A stretch of DNA of 64,000 nt from Panopea generosa. Lineage: Eukaryota > Mollusca > Bivalvia > Adapedonta > Hiatellidae. The notes beneath the pieces are model-generated. The model did not search any database and was not told the DNA's origin. It saw only the letters and a program-made list of their open reading frames with translations. The stretch lies in assembly GCA_029582155.1 (NCBI GenBank), contig CM055909.1, forward strand, positions 15,286,616-15,350,615, written 5' to 3'. The position numbers were made by a program, and so were the translations under genes. This document shows, piece by piece, positions 31,161-42,000 of the stretch (the first letter of the stretch is position 1; each line of letters begins with the position of its first letter).

Positions 31161-31745
31161 TATATTTTTTTTATGTTTGCTTTTTTTCACCAAACAATAC
31201 AACAATAATCAAATGTTGGCAATGTGTTGGCATTGTAAAACAATACTTTCATTTCACATGTTAAATAATATGCTATTCTTTTAAGAAGGGCTATTTTTTA
31301 GTTTAATTTGGCACATATTTTAGTAAGCTGAGTTTTCCATGATAGGGTAGTAGTGTCTATCTAAACACCTAATCATTTCTTAGTGGTATTCAATAAATCA
31401 ATAAAGAACAAAACAAATATAATTGTCTTGACACATTAACATAGATTTGTCCAGCAGTTTTTCATACTTTTATATTAATAATAAATTATTATAGTTATTT
31501 TATTTTTTTTTAATTTTTCAAGATGAAAAAAAATCAATGGGGTCGGAACTCAATTTTAGGGCCGAAAGTGTAACCCTAAACACAGGTATTTTATTGTCTG
31601 GCCTTAATGTGTATTACATCGAACATAACAACTTTCAGTTTGGTATTTTATTCAATTTGGAGCACAAAACTGTTATTTGGTATTTATATTAACTGTTGTA
31701 GATCAGAGTAAAAAAATAAACATAAGAAACACATTGTTTTATAGT
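31161..31745. other. AT-rich sequence, nothing recognised
   Basis: No coding frame or repeat of note before the 36-bp array. Confidence 0.4.
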
Positions 31746-31751
31746 TTGAAC

Positions 31752-34440
31752 ATGCCCTGTTCCATTGTCTCATATATCTACTATGGTATCACCCTGATCG
31801 ATTGTCTCTTATATCTACTATGGTACATGCCTTGCTCCATTGCCTCATATCTACTATGGTACCTGCCCTGCTCCATTGTCTCATATCTACTATGGAACCT
31901 GCCCTACTCCATTGTCTCATATCTACTATGGAACCTGCCCAGTTCCATTGTCTCTTATCTGCTATAGTACCTGCCCTGCTCCATTGCCTTTTATCTGCTA
32001 TGGTACCTGCCCTGCTCCATTGCCTCATATCTACTATGGTACCTGCCCTGCTCCATTGTCTCATATCTACTATGGTACCTGCCCTGCTCCATTGCCTCAT
32101 ATCTACTATGGTACCTGTCCTGCTCCATTGTCTCATATCTACTATGGAACCCGCCCTGCTCCATTGTCTCATATCTGCTATGGAACCTGCCCAGTTCCAT
32201 TGTCTCATATCTGCTATAGTACCTGCCCTGTTTCATTGCCTCTTATTTACTATGGTACCTGCCCTGCTCCATTGCCTCATATCTACTATGGTACCTGCCC
32301 TGCTCCATTGTCTCGTATCTACTATGGTACCTGCCCTGCTCCATTGTCTCGTATCTACTATGGTACCTGCCCTGCTCAGTGTTCGCATAGCCACTATGGT
32401 ACCTGCCCTGCATCATTGTCTCATATCTACTATGGAACCTGCCCTGCTCCATTTATCATATCTACTATTGTACCTGCCCTGCTCAATTGTCTCATATCTA
32501 CTATGGTACCTGCCCTGCTCTATTGTCCCATATCTACTATGGTACGTGCCTTGCTCCATTGCCTCATATCTGTTTCGGAGCCTGCCATACTCAATTGACT
32601 AATATCTTATATGGTACCTGCCCTGTACCATTGTCTCTATCTACTATGGTACCTGCCCTGCTCCATTGTCTCATATCTACTAAAGTGCCTGCCATGTACC
32701 TGCCCTGCTCCATTGTCTGATATCTACTATGGTACCTGCCCTTCTCCATTTACTCATATCTGCTATGGTACCTGCCATGCTCCATTGACTCATATCTAGT
32801 ATGGTACCTGCCCTGCTCTTTTGACTCATATCTACTATGGTACCTGCCATGCTCCATTGACTCATATCTACTATGGTGCCTGTCCTGCTCCATTGTCTCA
32901 TATCTGCTTTGGTACCTGCCCTGCTCCATTATCTTATATCTACTATGGTACCTGCTCTGCTCCATTGTCACATATGTGCTATGGTATCTGCCCTGCTCCA
33001 TTGTCTCATATCTACTATGGTACCTGCCCTGCTCCATTGACTCATATCTACTATGGTACCTTCCATGCTCCATTGACTCATATATACTATGGTGCCTGTC
33101 CTGCTCCATTGTCTCATATCTGCTTTGGTACCTGCCCTGCTCCATTATCTCATATCTACTATGGTACCTGTCATGCTCCATTGTCCCATATCTACTATGG
33201 TACCTGCCTTTTGCCATTGTCTCATATCTACTATTGTACCTGCCCTGCTCCATTGTTTGATATCTACTATGGTACCTGCCATTCTCATTTGACTCATATC
33301 TGCTATGGTACCTGCCATGCTCCATTGACTCATATCTACTATGGTACCTGCCATGCTCCATTGACTCATATCTACTATGGTGCTAACCCTGTTCCATTGT
33401 CTCATATCTACTATGTTACCTGCCATGCTCCATTGACTCATATCTGCAATGGTACCTGCTCTGCTCCATTGTCTCATATCTACTTTGGTATCTGCACTGC
33501 TCCATTGTCTCATATCTACTATGGTGCATGTTATGCTCCATTGTCTCATATCTACTATGGTACCTGCCATGCTCCATTGACTCATATCTGCTATGGTACC
33601 TGCTCTGCTCCATTGTCTCATATCTACTTTGGTACCGGACATGCTCGATTGACTCATATCTGCTATGGTACCTGCTCTGCTCCATTGACTCATATCTGCT
33701 ATGGTGCCTGCCCTGCTCCATTATCTCATATCTATTATGGTACCTGCCATGCTCAATTGTCTCATATCTACTATGGTACATGCCATGCTCCATTAACTCA
33801 TATCTGCTATGGTACCTGCTCTGCTCCATTGACTCATATTTGCTTTGGAACCTGCACTGCTCCATTGTCTCATATCTACTATGGTACCTGCCCTGCTCCA
33901 TTGTCACATATGTGCTATGGTACCTGCCATGCTCCATTGTCTCATATCCACTATGGTACCTGCCCTGCTCCATTGACTCATATCTACTATGGTACCTGCC
34001 ATGCTCCATTGACTCATATCTACTATGGTGCCAGTCCTGCTCCATTGTCTCGTATCTGCTATGGTAACTGCTCTGCTCCATTGTCTCATATCTACTATGG
34101 TACCTGCCCAGCTCCATTGTCTCATATCTACTATGGTACCTGTCATGCCCCATTGACTCATATCTGCTATGGTACCTGCTCGGCTCCATTGTCTCATATC
34201 TACTATGGTACCTGCCATGCTCCATTGACTCATATCCACTATGGTACCTGCCCTGCTCAATTGACTCATATCTACTATGGTACCTGCCATGCTCCATTGA
34301 CTCATATCTACTTTGGTGCCTGTCCTGCTCCATTGTCTCATATATGCTATGGTACCTGCCCTGCTCCATTGTCTCATATCTACTATGGTACTTGCCCTGC
34401 TCCATTGTCTCATATCTACTATGGTACCTGCCATTCCCAT
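31752..34440. repeat. 36-bp minisatellite, about 75 copies, open in several frames
   Basis: The unit is CATATCTACTATGGTACCTG then CCCTGCTCCATTGTCT. The period of 36 is a multiple of three, so long frames stay open on both strands. On the + strand there are up to 542 residues of HIYYGTCPAPLS; on the - strand up to 329 residues of METMEQGRYHSRY-type repeats. There is no consistent start, splice structure or flanking coding sequence, so I treat it as non-coding. From about 32730 on, units of the form CATGCTCCATTGACT alternate with CCTGCTCCATTGTCT, suggesting a higher-order repeat of two or more units in the right half. Confidence 0.9.
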
Positions 34441-34912
34441 TTTTTTTAAATTTTAAATTTTCATGCTGCGAAGAATTGTGGAGAGACCTGAAGTGTTATC
34501 CCTGGCCATCGTTTGTCTATTCGTCTGCACACACAAATCAATATTTAATTGTCTAGAGATTTTGAATGTTTGAGAAACAGCTGAAACAAAATTATGTGGC
34601 TTAAAAAAATGCCTAAAATATCTGTTAGCCACACAAATAATAAGCTGGGCGCATACAAGCCTAATAAACGTCCATGTGACTGAGATAAAAAATTACTTTC
34701 CTATAAATAACCTCTTGAATAGTCCATGTATTTAAAAATGATTCAAATTAATGTGTCCAGTAATTATAAAATACATTCAAGCTCGATATTTGTCCCCATT
34801 GGTCAAGTTAAACAAGAGTTATGGCCCCTTTTCATATTAATTTTTTGTAAAATAATGATTTCCTATCTATGACTTCTGAAAGAGTCTGTGTATTTAATAA
34901 TAATTATTTTGT
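34441..34912. other. No gene recognised; one short dispersed-repeat phrase
   Basis: GTCAAGTTAAACAAGAGTTA then TGGCCCC (34802-34828) resembles the 'AGTTATGGCCCTTT' phrase of dispersed repeats elsewhere in the window. Otherwise unremarkable. Confidence 0.35.
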
Positions 34913-34914
34913 GT

Positions 34915-35110
34915 GTTTGTTTGATTGAATATTAAGAGTAAATTTTATGCCATCAAGGGCTAACAGATGATCAGGTAACCTAACCACTCTTTCCTTGGAT
35001 TCGGGAAGGTTAGCCAGTACTTGAGCACAACCATCTCTGAAAATAATTGATAACTTTCCCACTTTAAGCTGCAGTGAGAGATGAATGACCGTGAGACACA
35101 ATGTCGTATA
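34915..35110 (-). mobile_element. SINE, GATTAGCTCAGTCGGT family, reverse orientation, head missing
   Basis: The + strand reads TTTTATGCCATCAAGGGCTA, ACAGATGATCAGGTAACCTA, ACCACTC, then CAGTACTTGAGCACA, ATAACTTTCCCACTT and GAGACACAATGTCGTATATA. This is the reverse complement of the body at 13500-13686. The tRNA-like head is replaced by a T-run at 35125. Confidence 0.72.
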
Positions 35111-35247
35111 TATAATTATGCATTGTTTTTTTTTTTTGAAAAAAGGGAATGGGCTCACACCTTTTTTAGCTGGAAAAAATCATGCGCGATGTGCAGAATT
35201 TGGGGAATTTTTTTTACATACAACAGTAGAAAAGGTTTATGGTTTAA

Positions 35248-35722
35248 AGCAACACATCCACGTTTAAACTTTTTTAAAAAGTTTTTCACTCGAGTTGTGA
35301 GCACATTTCCCATACATAAATATATGGTCAGTGAGCTGTATATGTGCTAACAAACACTATCCAGAACGCTTTAGAATTATAAAAAAAGATGTCCAAATTA
35401 TAAAGCGTGACAAACGCTTTATAAATTATTTTTAAATTGCCGAGGATTCTAACTTGGCTTCAAATTCAATTATGCGAGTCGTATTAAAAAACTTCACGTT
35501 TTAGTGCGTAGTGTACTTTACCAGCCTTGAAAGTCATTTTGACAATTTTTTTTTACTCGGGTTTTATAAATTGTTAGTCACGCATTATAATTTGGGCATC
35601 ATTTTGTTCCGGATTGTGTTTATGTGCTCATATACAGCTAATTGATCATATGTTTGTATGGGAAATGTGCTCATAACTCAATTAATTTTTTTTTTTAAAA
35701 GTTCAAACGTGGATGTGTTGCT
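35248..35722. mobile_element. TTAA-flanked MITE with inverted repeats of about 75 bp (piggyBac-like target)
   Basis: The left end begins AGCAACACATCCACGTTTAA then ACTTTTTTAAAAAG and GTGAGCACATTTCCCATAC. The right end is the reverse complement (GTATGGGAAATGTGCTCATA ... GTTCAAACGTGGATGTGTTG then CT). Both ends are bordered by TTAA (35244-35247 and 35723-35726), the target duplicated by piggyBac-type transposases. The two arms differ by a handful of changes. No coding frame. Confidence 0.85.
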
Positions 35723-35726
35723 TTAA

Positions 35727-36050
35727 TAAAATACTGGTCATATATTGACAAATTTCTTCCTCCATTTAAAACTTCAATATATAAAAACACAAAAATCATA
35801 AGTTTATTATCATATTTTATTTTTGTCTCGACACATTACCCTGTATCAAGGGACTATAGAAGAATCTCTTATTCCTTATCTATATACACTTCTCATCGTC
35901 ACTATAATAATTTGATTCTTCATAGCAATTAACATTGCACAAGTTAAAAAGATTGGTCACACATCAATTGTCGCTCTTTTATTTTGGAAGGTTTGTCCGG
36001 AATATAAAGACATAATTCTGAAATTTATTAGATCTAACAACCGGTATTAT
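35727..36050. other. AT-rich sequence, nothing recognised
   Basis: No open frame or repeat of note. Confidence 0.35.
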
Positions 36051-36130
36051 TATGCTCCCCCAAAGGGGGAGGCATAAAGTCGCTGCTTCGTCCGTGCGTG
36101 CGTGCGTCCATCCATCCGGGCAGACAAATG
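36051..36130 (+). repeat. Head of the TATGCTCCCCC hairpin repeat family, truncated
   Basis: TATGCTCCCCCAAAGGGGGA then GGCATAAAGTCGCTGCTTCG and TCCGTGCGTGCGTGCG match the starts at 3592 and 54906 (the latter copy lacks its head). None of the 155-bp internal units follows, so only the hairpin and the simple-sequence part are present. Confidence 0.75.
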
Positions 36131-37081
36131 GGTATTAAAGTGTTTAGGGTTTAGGGTTAGTAATTTTTATGGACAGTTGAAAAGCTGCTGAAAAAACGTT
36201 AAGTTGCTGTTCTAGACACTTAAAAAACAGCCCTTAGGTGGCTTTTTTTCTCTTACGTGGCTACAATTTAGCCACACAAGTAATACGATTGACGCAAAGA
36301 AGCCACTTAAATACCCATTTGTGAGAACTTCCGTCCGTCCGTCCATACTTCTGCATATGCATTTGTGTGAATTTTCACTTGTGGGCTTCAACAAGTGTGA
36401 AATGTACAAATGGGCTTCATGGTTTTGTCCATAAGTGTGGGCTGACATTGTCCATGTAAATTGTGCATTAAGTGATACTTCATACTTATTTACCAAAGTA
36501 ATAAGGTAAAATATCATTTTGTCATAAATACTTCTTGTCAGCATCCAAATGGCAGAAAATGCAAAAAACAACAACAAAATAATCGAAATTGCTTAAAAAT
36601 ATTACTATACATGAAAATACTTTCTGCATTAAAACCTGAAATTACTATATTGAAACAAGGAGTCTATGATAAAGTCCCAGAAAAAGATATTGTTTTCACC
36701 TACCAGGAAATGGTACTTTCCGCAATATTTCTGACATGTTAAAATCTCCCTTTTCTCACTTTATAGTATAAGAATACAACCCCCCCCCCCCCCCCCCCCC
36801 CCCATATGCCGGAATGATATAAATTATGAGAAAAGATAATTTAACTATTAATTCTATTTTAAGAAACAATGACCTTAGCTACCTTCACCAGACCCCTATC
36901 AAAAACACTATAAGGGGTTTTATTCATGCGTAAGGTTTCATGCCCCAGTACCTATAATGTTTTATTCAAAAGTTATCGAAGAACAATCGATCACTAACTT
37001 CTTCATTTATAATGAGACAACTCTAGTATTTCAAAAGTGGGTGTTACGTGATGCTATACACTCTTCATGCTAGTTTGTCAA
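36131..37081. other. No gene recognised; poly-C tract at 36781-36802
   Basis: A - strand frame of 121 residues at 36212-36577 has no recognisable domain. GTTTAGGGTTTAGGGTTAG at 36147-36166 is only about two telomere-like units. The 22-base C run may be a length-variable site. Confidence 0.4.
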
Positions 37082-37468
37082 TCACCGAAAAACCTTTTTT
37101 TTCAACACATCTTTCTTTCTTTTGAAGATAAAGCCACCTTTAGCCTTACTTAACCTAATTGCCTTTGCATGAAAGTCTGGCTTTGGTCTTGTTTTATTTT
37201 TGAAATATATCTTGAACAATTGCTGTATTTCAATTTCTTCTGTTTCTGTCCACGTTACTTTGGTCTGTTTTGCATTCTTCCTCGTAGTTTTTTTCTTTTC
37301 TGCAACTGGCTCATCGACAGTCAAACAGTTCAGTTTCATTTAACGTTCCCTCCAAATTATCCGGATCATAACTTTCTTCAGGTAACTGATCTGGAATGTC
37401 TAGATACTGTAGAATCTCATGACTACCATTGCCAGAATCCTGTCTCTCATTGGCAGACAGAACTATGT
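37082..37468 (-). pseudogene. Last exon: basic SANT-like C-terminus of the recombinase-like gene
   Basis: Acceptor TTATTTTTCAG ends at 37469. In phase 1 it reads DIVLSANERQDSGNGSHEIL, QYLDIPDQLPEESYDPDNLE and GTLNETELFDCR, then TGA at 37313-37311. A second frame (from about 37339) reads MKLNCLTVDEPVAEKKKTTR then KNAKQTKVTWTETEEIEIQQ, LFKIYFKNKTRPKPDFHAKA and KGGFIFKRKKDVLKKKVFR, stop. The latter is the characteristic end of the family. The switch between frames shows a frameshift between about 37311 and 37339. Confidence 0.75.
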
Positions 37469-37758
37469 CTGAAAAATAATTGATTTTGTAAGTTTTAATT
37501 CTTAAGTCAATGGTATTATACCTTATACTGCTAATTGTCCATATTTATAGAGGATAACATGTTTAGCCTATGGGCATTCTTCCACATGGTCCTCTGGTTA
37601 GTACATGTATATATGGGAAGCCTGATACCAACTTCATGTAATGCCTAACGTGCGAGGCATATCAAAGCGGGATTATGGCCCCTTTTGTTGTTGTGATCAC
37701 AGTCCAATTATTACCCTGCAGATGCCAGTAACAGTGCAGTGAATTGCCTATTGCTCAC

Positions 37759-37871
37759 CTGTGAACTGTATATCCTTCAACTTTTTATTGTGGAATTCCC
37801 CCAATCTGTCGTGATCTTGAAGAAGGAGAATTTTGGCGATTAGTGTTCGCTCAGGTACATCACTTGTTGCT
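37759..37871 (-). pseudogene. Exon after the lost catalytic core of the recombinase-like gene
   Basis: Acceptor AAATCTTTCAG ends at 37872 and donor ACAG|GTGAGC lies at 37759/37758. The exon reads ATSDVPERTLIAKILLLQDH then DRLGEFHNKKLKDIQFT without interruption. In relatives this segment follows the tyrosine-containing end of the recombinase core. It enters in phase 2 and leaves in phase 1. The preceding exon (donor 38356) leaves phase 2 in its GEVQAV frame, so the two could splice directly even though about 130-150 residues of core should lie between them. Confidence 0.72.
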
Positions 37872-38355
37872 CTGAAAGATTTAGAATTCATTTTACTGCA
37901 TTATCATACTGACAGATTGCAAAACAAGCCAAGAAACAAGAATTGTATTTAGTTTAATGCCCGTTTTTAAGGATCACAGTTATAACAGACATGAAACCTT
38001 AGAAATATTCACATTGAAATTCATTTTCAACTTGCAGTTTGTGCGGCTTCAATTAAATCTTAATTCGACCACTCGACCATCATACCATAAATTATACCAA
38101 ACAGGAAAATATATGAAAATCAGACAAGCATTTATAACTTAAAGTCGTGTTTACACACGTGTCAACACCAAAGGCGCAGTGTTGCAATGGAGATACCTAA
38201 CCGTGTGGTATAAGCTGACAGTCTATAGCTAATCTATGTCTAATCATGGCTTTCTCATGTTTCCGGGCTTATGGTTGACGCATGTGTAAACACCACTTAA
38301 AACAATGCTCTTATGTAGAGTAATTAATAAACACAACAGCAGCCTACTTGCTTAC
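37872..38355 (-). other. Intron where the recombinase core should be; none found
   Basis: I read this 484-bp stretch on the - strand in all frames. It contains stops throughout and no sequence resembling the family core or an Arg...His-x-x-Arg...Tyr constellation. It contains ordinary intron-like sequence with GTAAGC and CTTTCAG ends. Confidence 0.6.
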
Positions 38356-38722
38356 CTGACTGCCTGAACTTCACCTGTTGTAAATGATTAGCATTGCTTC
38401 AACAGCTTCAGAGACTGTTCGGTAGTTTTCAAAATCAGTTGACGTTAAATCAAGTTCAGCCAATGTTCTCTGAAGATACATGTACAATTCTTTTATGTCT
38501 TCTGGATGAGGCAGGTGTACTTCTTGGTCAAATTTTCTCTGTTCAAGGATGACTCATGCTAGTTTGGTAATACGGGTTCCCCAAAAAATCTGCATCATTT
38601 TCAAGAAGTCTTCAGCCTCTTTCCTTTCTGCTTTGTTTCCACTGGTCAAAGCATGTCCTATCTTTCCATCCATTAACCTTTTTAAGTCAAACCCTAACTT
38701 TATTGCATTGCTGGGTTTAAGC

Positions 38723-38760
38723 AGGTCCTCCTCGTCGTCCAAGGTCCTCCTCGTCATCCA
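38723..38760 (-). other. 19-bp tandem duplication disrupting the DEED motif of the pseudogene
   Basis: On the + strand AGGTCCTCCTCGTCGTCCA (38723-38741) is followed at once by AGGTCCTCCTCGTCATCCA (38742-38760), differing at one base. On the - strand this turns NMDDEEDLL into MDDEEDL followed by a second, frame-shifted LDDEEDLL. Nineteen bases is not a multiple of three, so the reading frame is broken. Confidence 0.8.
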
Positions 38761-39039
38761 TGTTACTTACACTTGTGACTAGAGTAGCTTGACAAACTGT
38801 ATTGAAGTGTTCAGTTTTTAGGTTACTGGACATACATGGATCTGGTAGGGGTTTTAAATTCCGAAGATTTAAAAGCACATGTGCAACCAATCTCATAATT
38901 GCGGATGTATAAGCACCCCTTTTAATTTTTCCCTACATTTTTATGCATCCACAGATTCCCAAGATTAATTGTTAAGGATTCTCTGTAGCGAGCTGTCCAA
39001 CATTGTCCATTTTCGATTTGGTGAACACTTCATTCACAG

Positions 39040-42000
39040 TGAGTTGCCAACTCCTGTTCATCAGGTTCAGGTCCTGTGTTGTTGGATGCAGGCGACTTGG
39101 CACGAGTTGCCAACTCCTGTTCATCAGGTTCAGGTCCTGTGTTGTTGGATGCAGGCAACTTGGCACGAGTTGCCAACTCCTGTTCATCAGGTTCAGGTCC
39201 TGTGTTGTTGGATGCAGGCGACTTGGTGCGAGTTGCCAACTCCTGTTCATCAGGTTCAGGTCCTGTGTTGTTGGATGCAGGCGACTTGGCGCGAGTTGCT
39301 GCCTCCTGTTCATCAGGTTCAGGCCCTGTGTTGTTGGATGCAGGCGACTTGTCGCGAGTTGCCGACTGCTGTTCATCAGGTTCAGGTCCTGTGTTGTGGG
39401 ATGCAGGCGACTTGGCGCGAGTTGCCGACTGCTGTTCATCAGGTTCAGGTCCTGTGTTGTTGGATGCAGGCGACTTGCCGCCTCCTGTCCATCAGGTTCA
39501 GGTCCTGTGTTGTGGGATGCAGGCGACTTAGCGCTAGTTGCCGCCTCCTGTCCATCAGGTTCAGGTCCTGTGTTGTTGGATGCAGGCGACTTGGCGCGAG
39601 TTGCAAACTCCTGTTCATCAGGTTCAGGTCCTTTGTTGTTGGATGCAGGCGACTTGGCGCGAGTCGCGACTCCTGTTCATCAGGTTCAGGTCCTGTGTTG
39701 TGGGATGCAGGTGACTTGGCGCGAGTTGCCGCCTCCTGTTCATCAGGTTCAGGTTCTGTGTTGTTGGATGCAGGAGACTTGGGGTGAGTTGCCGACTCCT
39801 GTCCATCAGGTTCAGGTCCTGTGTTGTGGGATGCAGGAGACTTGGCGTGAGTTGCCGACTCCTGTTCATCAGGTTCAGGTCCTGTGTTGTGGGATGCAGG
39901 TGACTTGGCGCGAGTTGCCGACTCCTGTCCATCAGGTTCAGGTCCTGAGTTGTGGGATGCAGGCAACTTGGCGCGAGTTGCCGCCTCCTGTCCATCAGGT
40001 TCAAGTCCTGTGTTGTGGGATGCAGGCGACTTGGCGCGAGTTGCAGACTCCTGTCCATCAGGTTCAGGTCCTGTGTTGTGGGATGCAGGCGACTTGGCGC
40101 AAGTTGCAGACTCCTGTCCATCAGGTTCAGGTCCTGTGTTGTGGGATGCAGGCGACTTGGCGCGAGTTGCCGACTCCTGTTCATCAGGTTCAGGTCCTGT
40201 GTTGTTGGATGCAGGCGACTTGGCGCGAGTAGCCTCCTGTTCATCAGGTTCAGGTCCTGTGTTGTGGGATGCAGGCAACTTGGTGCGAGTTGCCTACTCC
40301 TGTTCATCAGGTTCAAGTCCTGTGTTGCGGGATGCAGGCGACTTGACGCGAGTAGCTGACTCCTGTTCATCAGGTTCAGGTCCTGTGTTGTGGGATGCAG
40401 GGGATTTGCACGAGTTGCCGACTCCTGTTCATCAGGTTCAGGTCCTGTGTTGTTGGATGCAGGCAACTTGGCGCAAGTTGCCGACTCCTGTCCATTAGGT
40501 TCAGGTCCTGTGTTGTTGGATGCAGGCGACTTGGCGTGAGTTTCCGACTCCTGTCCATCAGGTTCAGGTCCTGTGTTGTTGGATGCAGGCGACTTGGCGC
40601 GAGTAGCTGACTCCTGTTCATCAGGTTCAGGTCCTGTGTTGTAGGATGCAGGCGACTTGGCGTGAGTTGCCGCCTCCTGTTTATCAGGTTCAGGTCCTGT
40701 GTTGTTGGATGCAGGCGACTTGGCGTGAGTAGCTGACTCCTGTTCATCAGGTTCAGGTCCTGTGTTGTAGGATGCAGGCGACTTGGGGCGAGTAGCTGAC
40801 TCCTGTTCATCAGGTTCAGGTCCTGTGTTGTGGGATGCAGGCGACTTGGCATGAGTAGCTGACTCCTGTTCATCAGGTTCAGGTCCTGTGTTGTAGGATG
40901 CAGGCGACTTGGTGCGAGTAGCTGACTCCTGTTCATCAGGTTCAGGTCCTGTGTTGTTGGATGCAGGCGACTTTGTGCGAGTTGCCGCCACCTGTCCATC
41001 AGGTTCAGGTCCTGTGTTGTGGGATGCAGGCGACTTGGCGCGAATTGCCAACTCCTGTTCATCAGGTTCAGGTCCTGTGTTGTTGGATGCAGGCGACTTG
41101 GTGTGAGTTGCAAACTCCTGTCCATCAGGTTCAGGTCCTGTGTTGTGAGATGCAGGCGACTTGGCGTGAGTAGCTGACTCCTGTTCATCAGGTTCAGGTC
41201 TTGTGTTGTAGGATGCAGGCGACTTGGCGCGAGTAGCTGACTCCTGTTCATCAGGTTCAGGTCCTGTGTTGTTGGATGCAGGCGACTTGGCGTGAGTTTC
41301 CGACTCCTGTCCATCAGGTTCAGGTCATGTGTTGTTGGATGCAGGGGACTTGGCGCGAGTTGCCGACTCCTGTCCATCAGGTTCAGGTCCTGTGTTGTGG
41401 GATGCAGGGGACTTGGCACGAGTTGCCGACTCCTGTCTATCAGGTTCAGGTCCTGTGTTGTGGGATGCAGGGGACTATGCGCGAGTTGCCGACTCCTGTT
41501 CATCAGGTTCAGGTCCTGTGTTGTGGGATGCAGGCGAGTTGGCGTGAGTTGCCACGTCCTGTTCATCAGGTTCAGGTCCTGTGTTGTGGGATGCAGGGGA
41601 CTTGGCGCGAGTTGCCGACTCCTGTTTATCAGGTTCAGGTCCTGTGTTGTGGGATGCAGGGGACTTGGCGCGAGTTGCCGCCTCCTGTTTATCAGGTTCA
41701 GGTCCTGTGTTGTTGGATGCAGGCGACTTGGCACGAGTTGCCGCCTCCTGTTCATCAGGTTCAAGTCCTGTGTTGTGGGATGCAGGCGACTTGGCGCGAG
41801 TTGCCGCCTCCTGTCCATCAGGTTCAGGTCCTGTTTTGTTGGATGCAGGCGACTTGGCGCGAGTTGCCGCCTCCTGTTCATCAGTTTCAGGTCCTGTGTT
41901 GTGGGATGCAGGAGACTTGGCGCGAGTTGCTGCCTCCTGTTCATCAGGTTCAGGTCCTGTGTTGTGGGATGCAGGCGACTTTGCGCGAGTTGCCGCCTCC

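Noticed and set aside
32821-34449. 542-residue open frame (HIYYGTCPAPLS repeats)
   Set aside because: The 36-bp periodicity keeps frames open on both strands. There is no start context, exon boundary or flanking coding sequence.
36147-36166. Telomere-like TTTAGGG units
   Set aside because: Only about two units, too few to mean anything. It is also not the TTAGGG form usual for molluscs.
38898-38925. Splice acceptor TTAAAAG at 38919 starting a separate exon of the pseudogene
   Set aside because: Family-like sequence (LTINLGNLWMHKNVGKN) continues upstream of it in another frame, so a frameshift within one long exon explains the data better.
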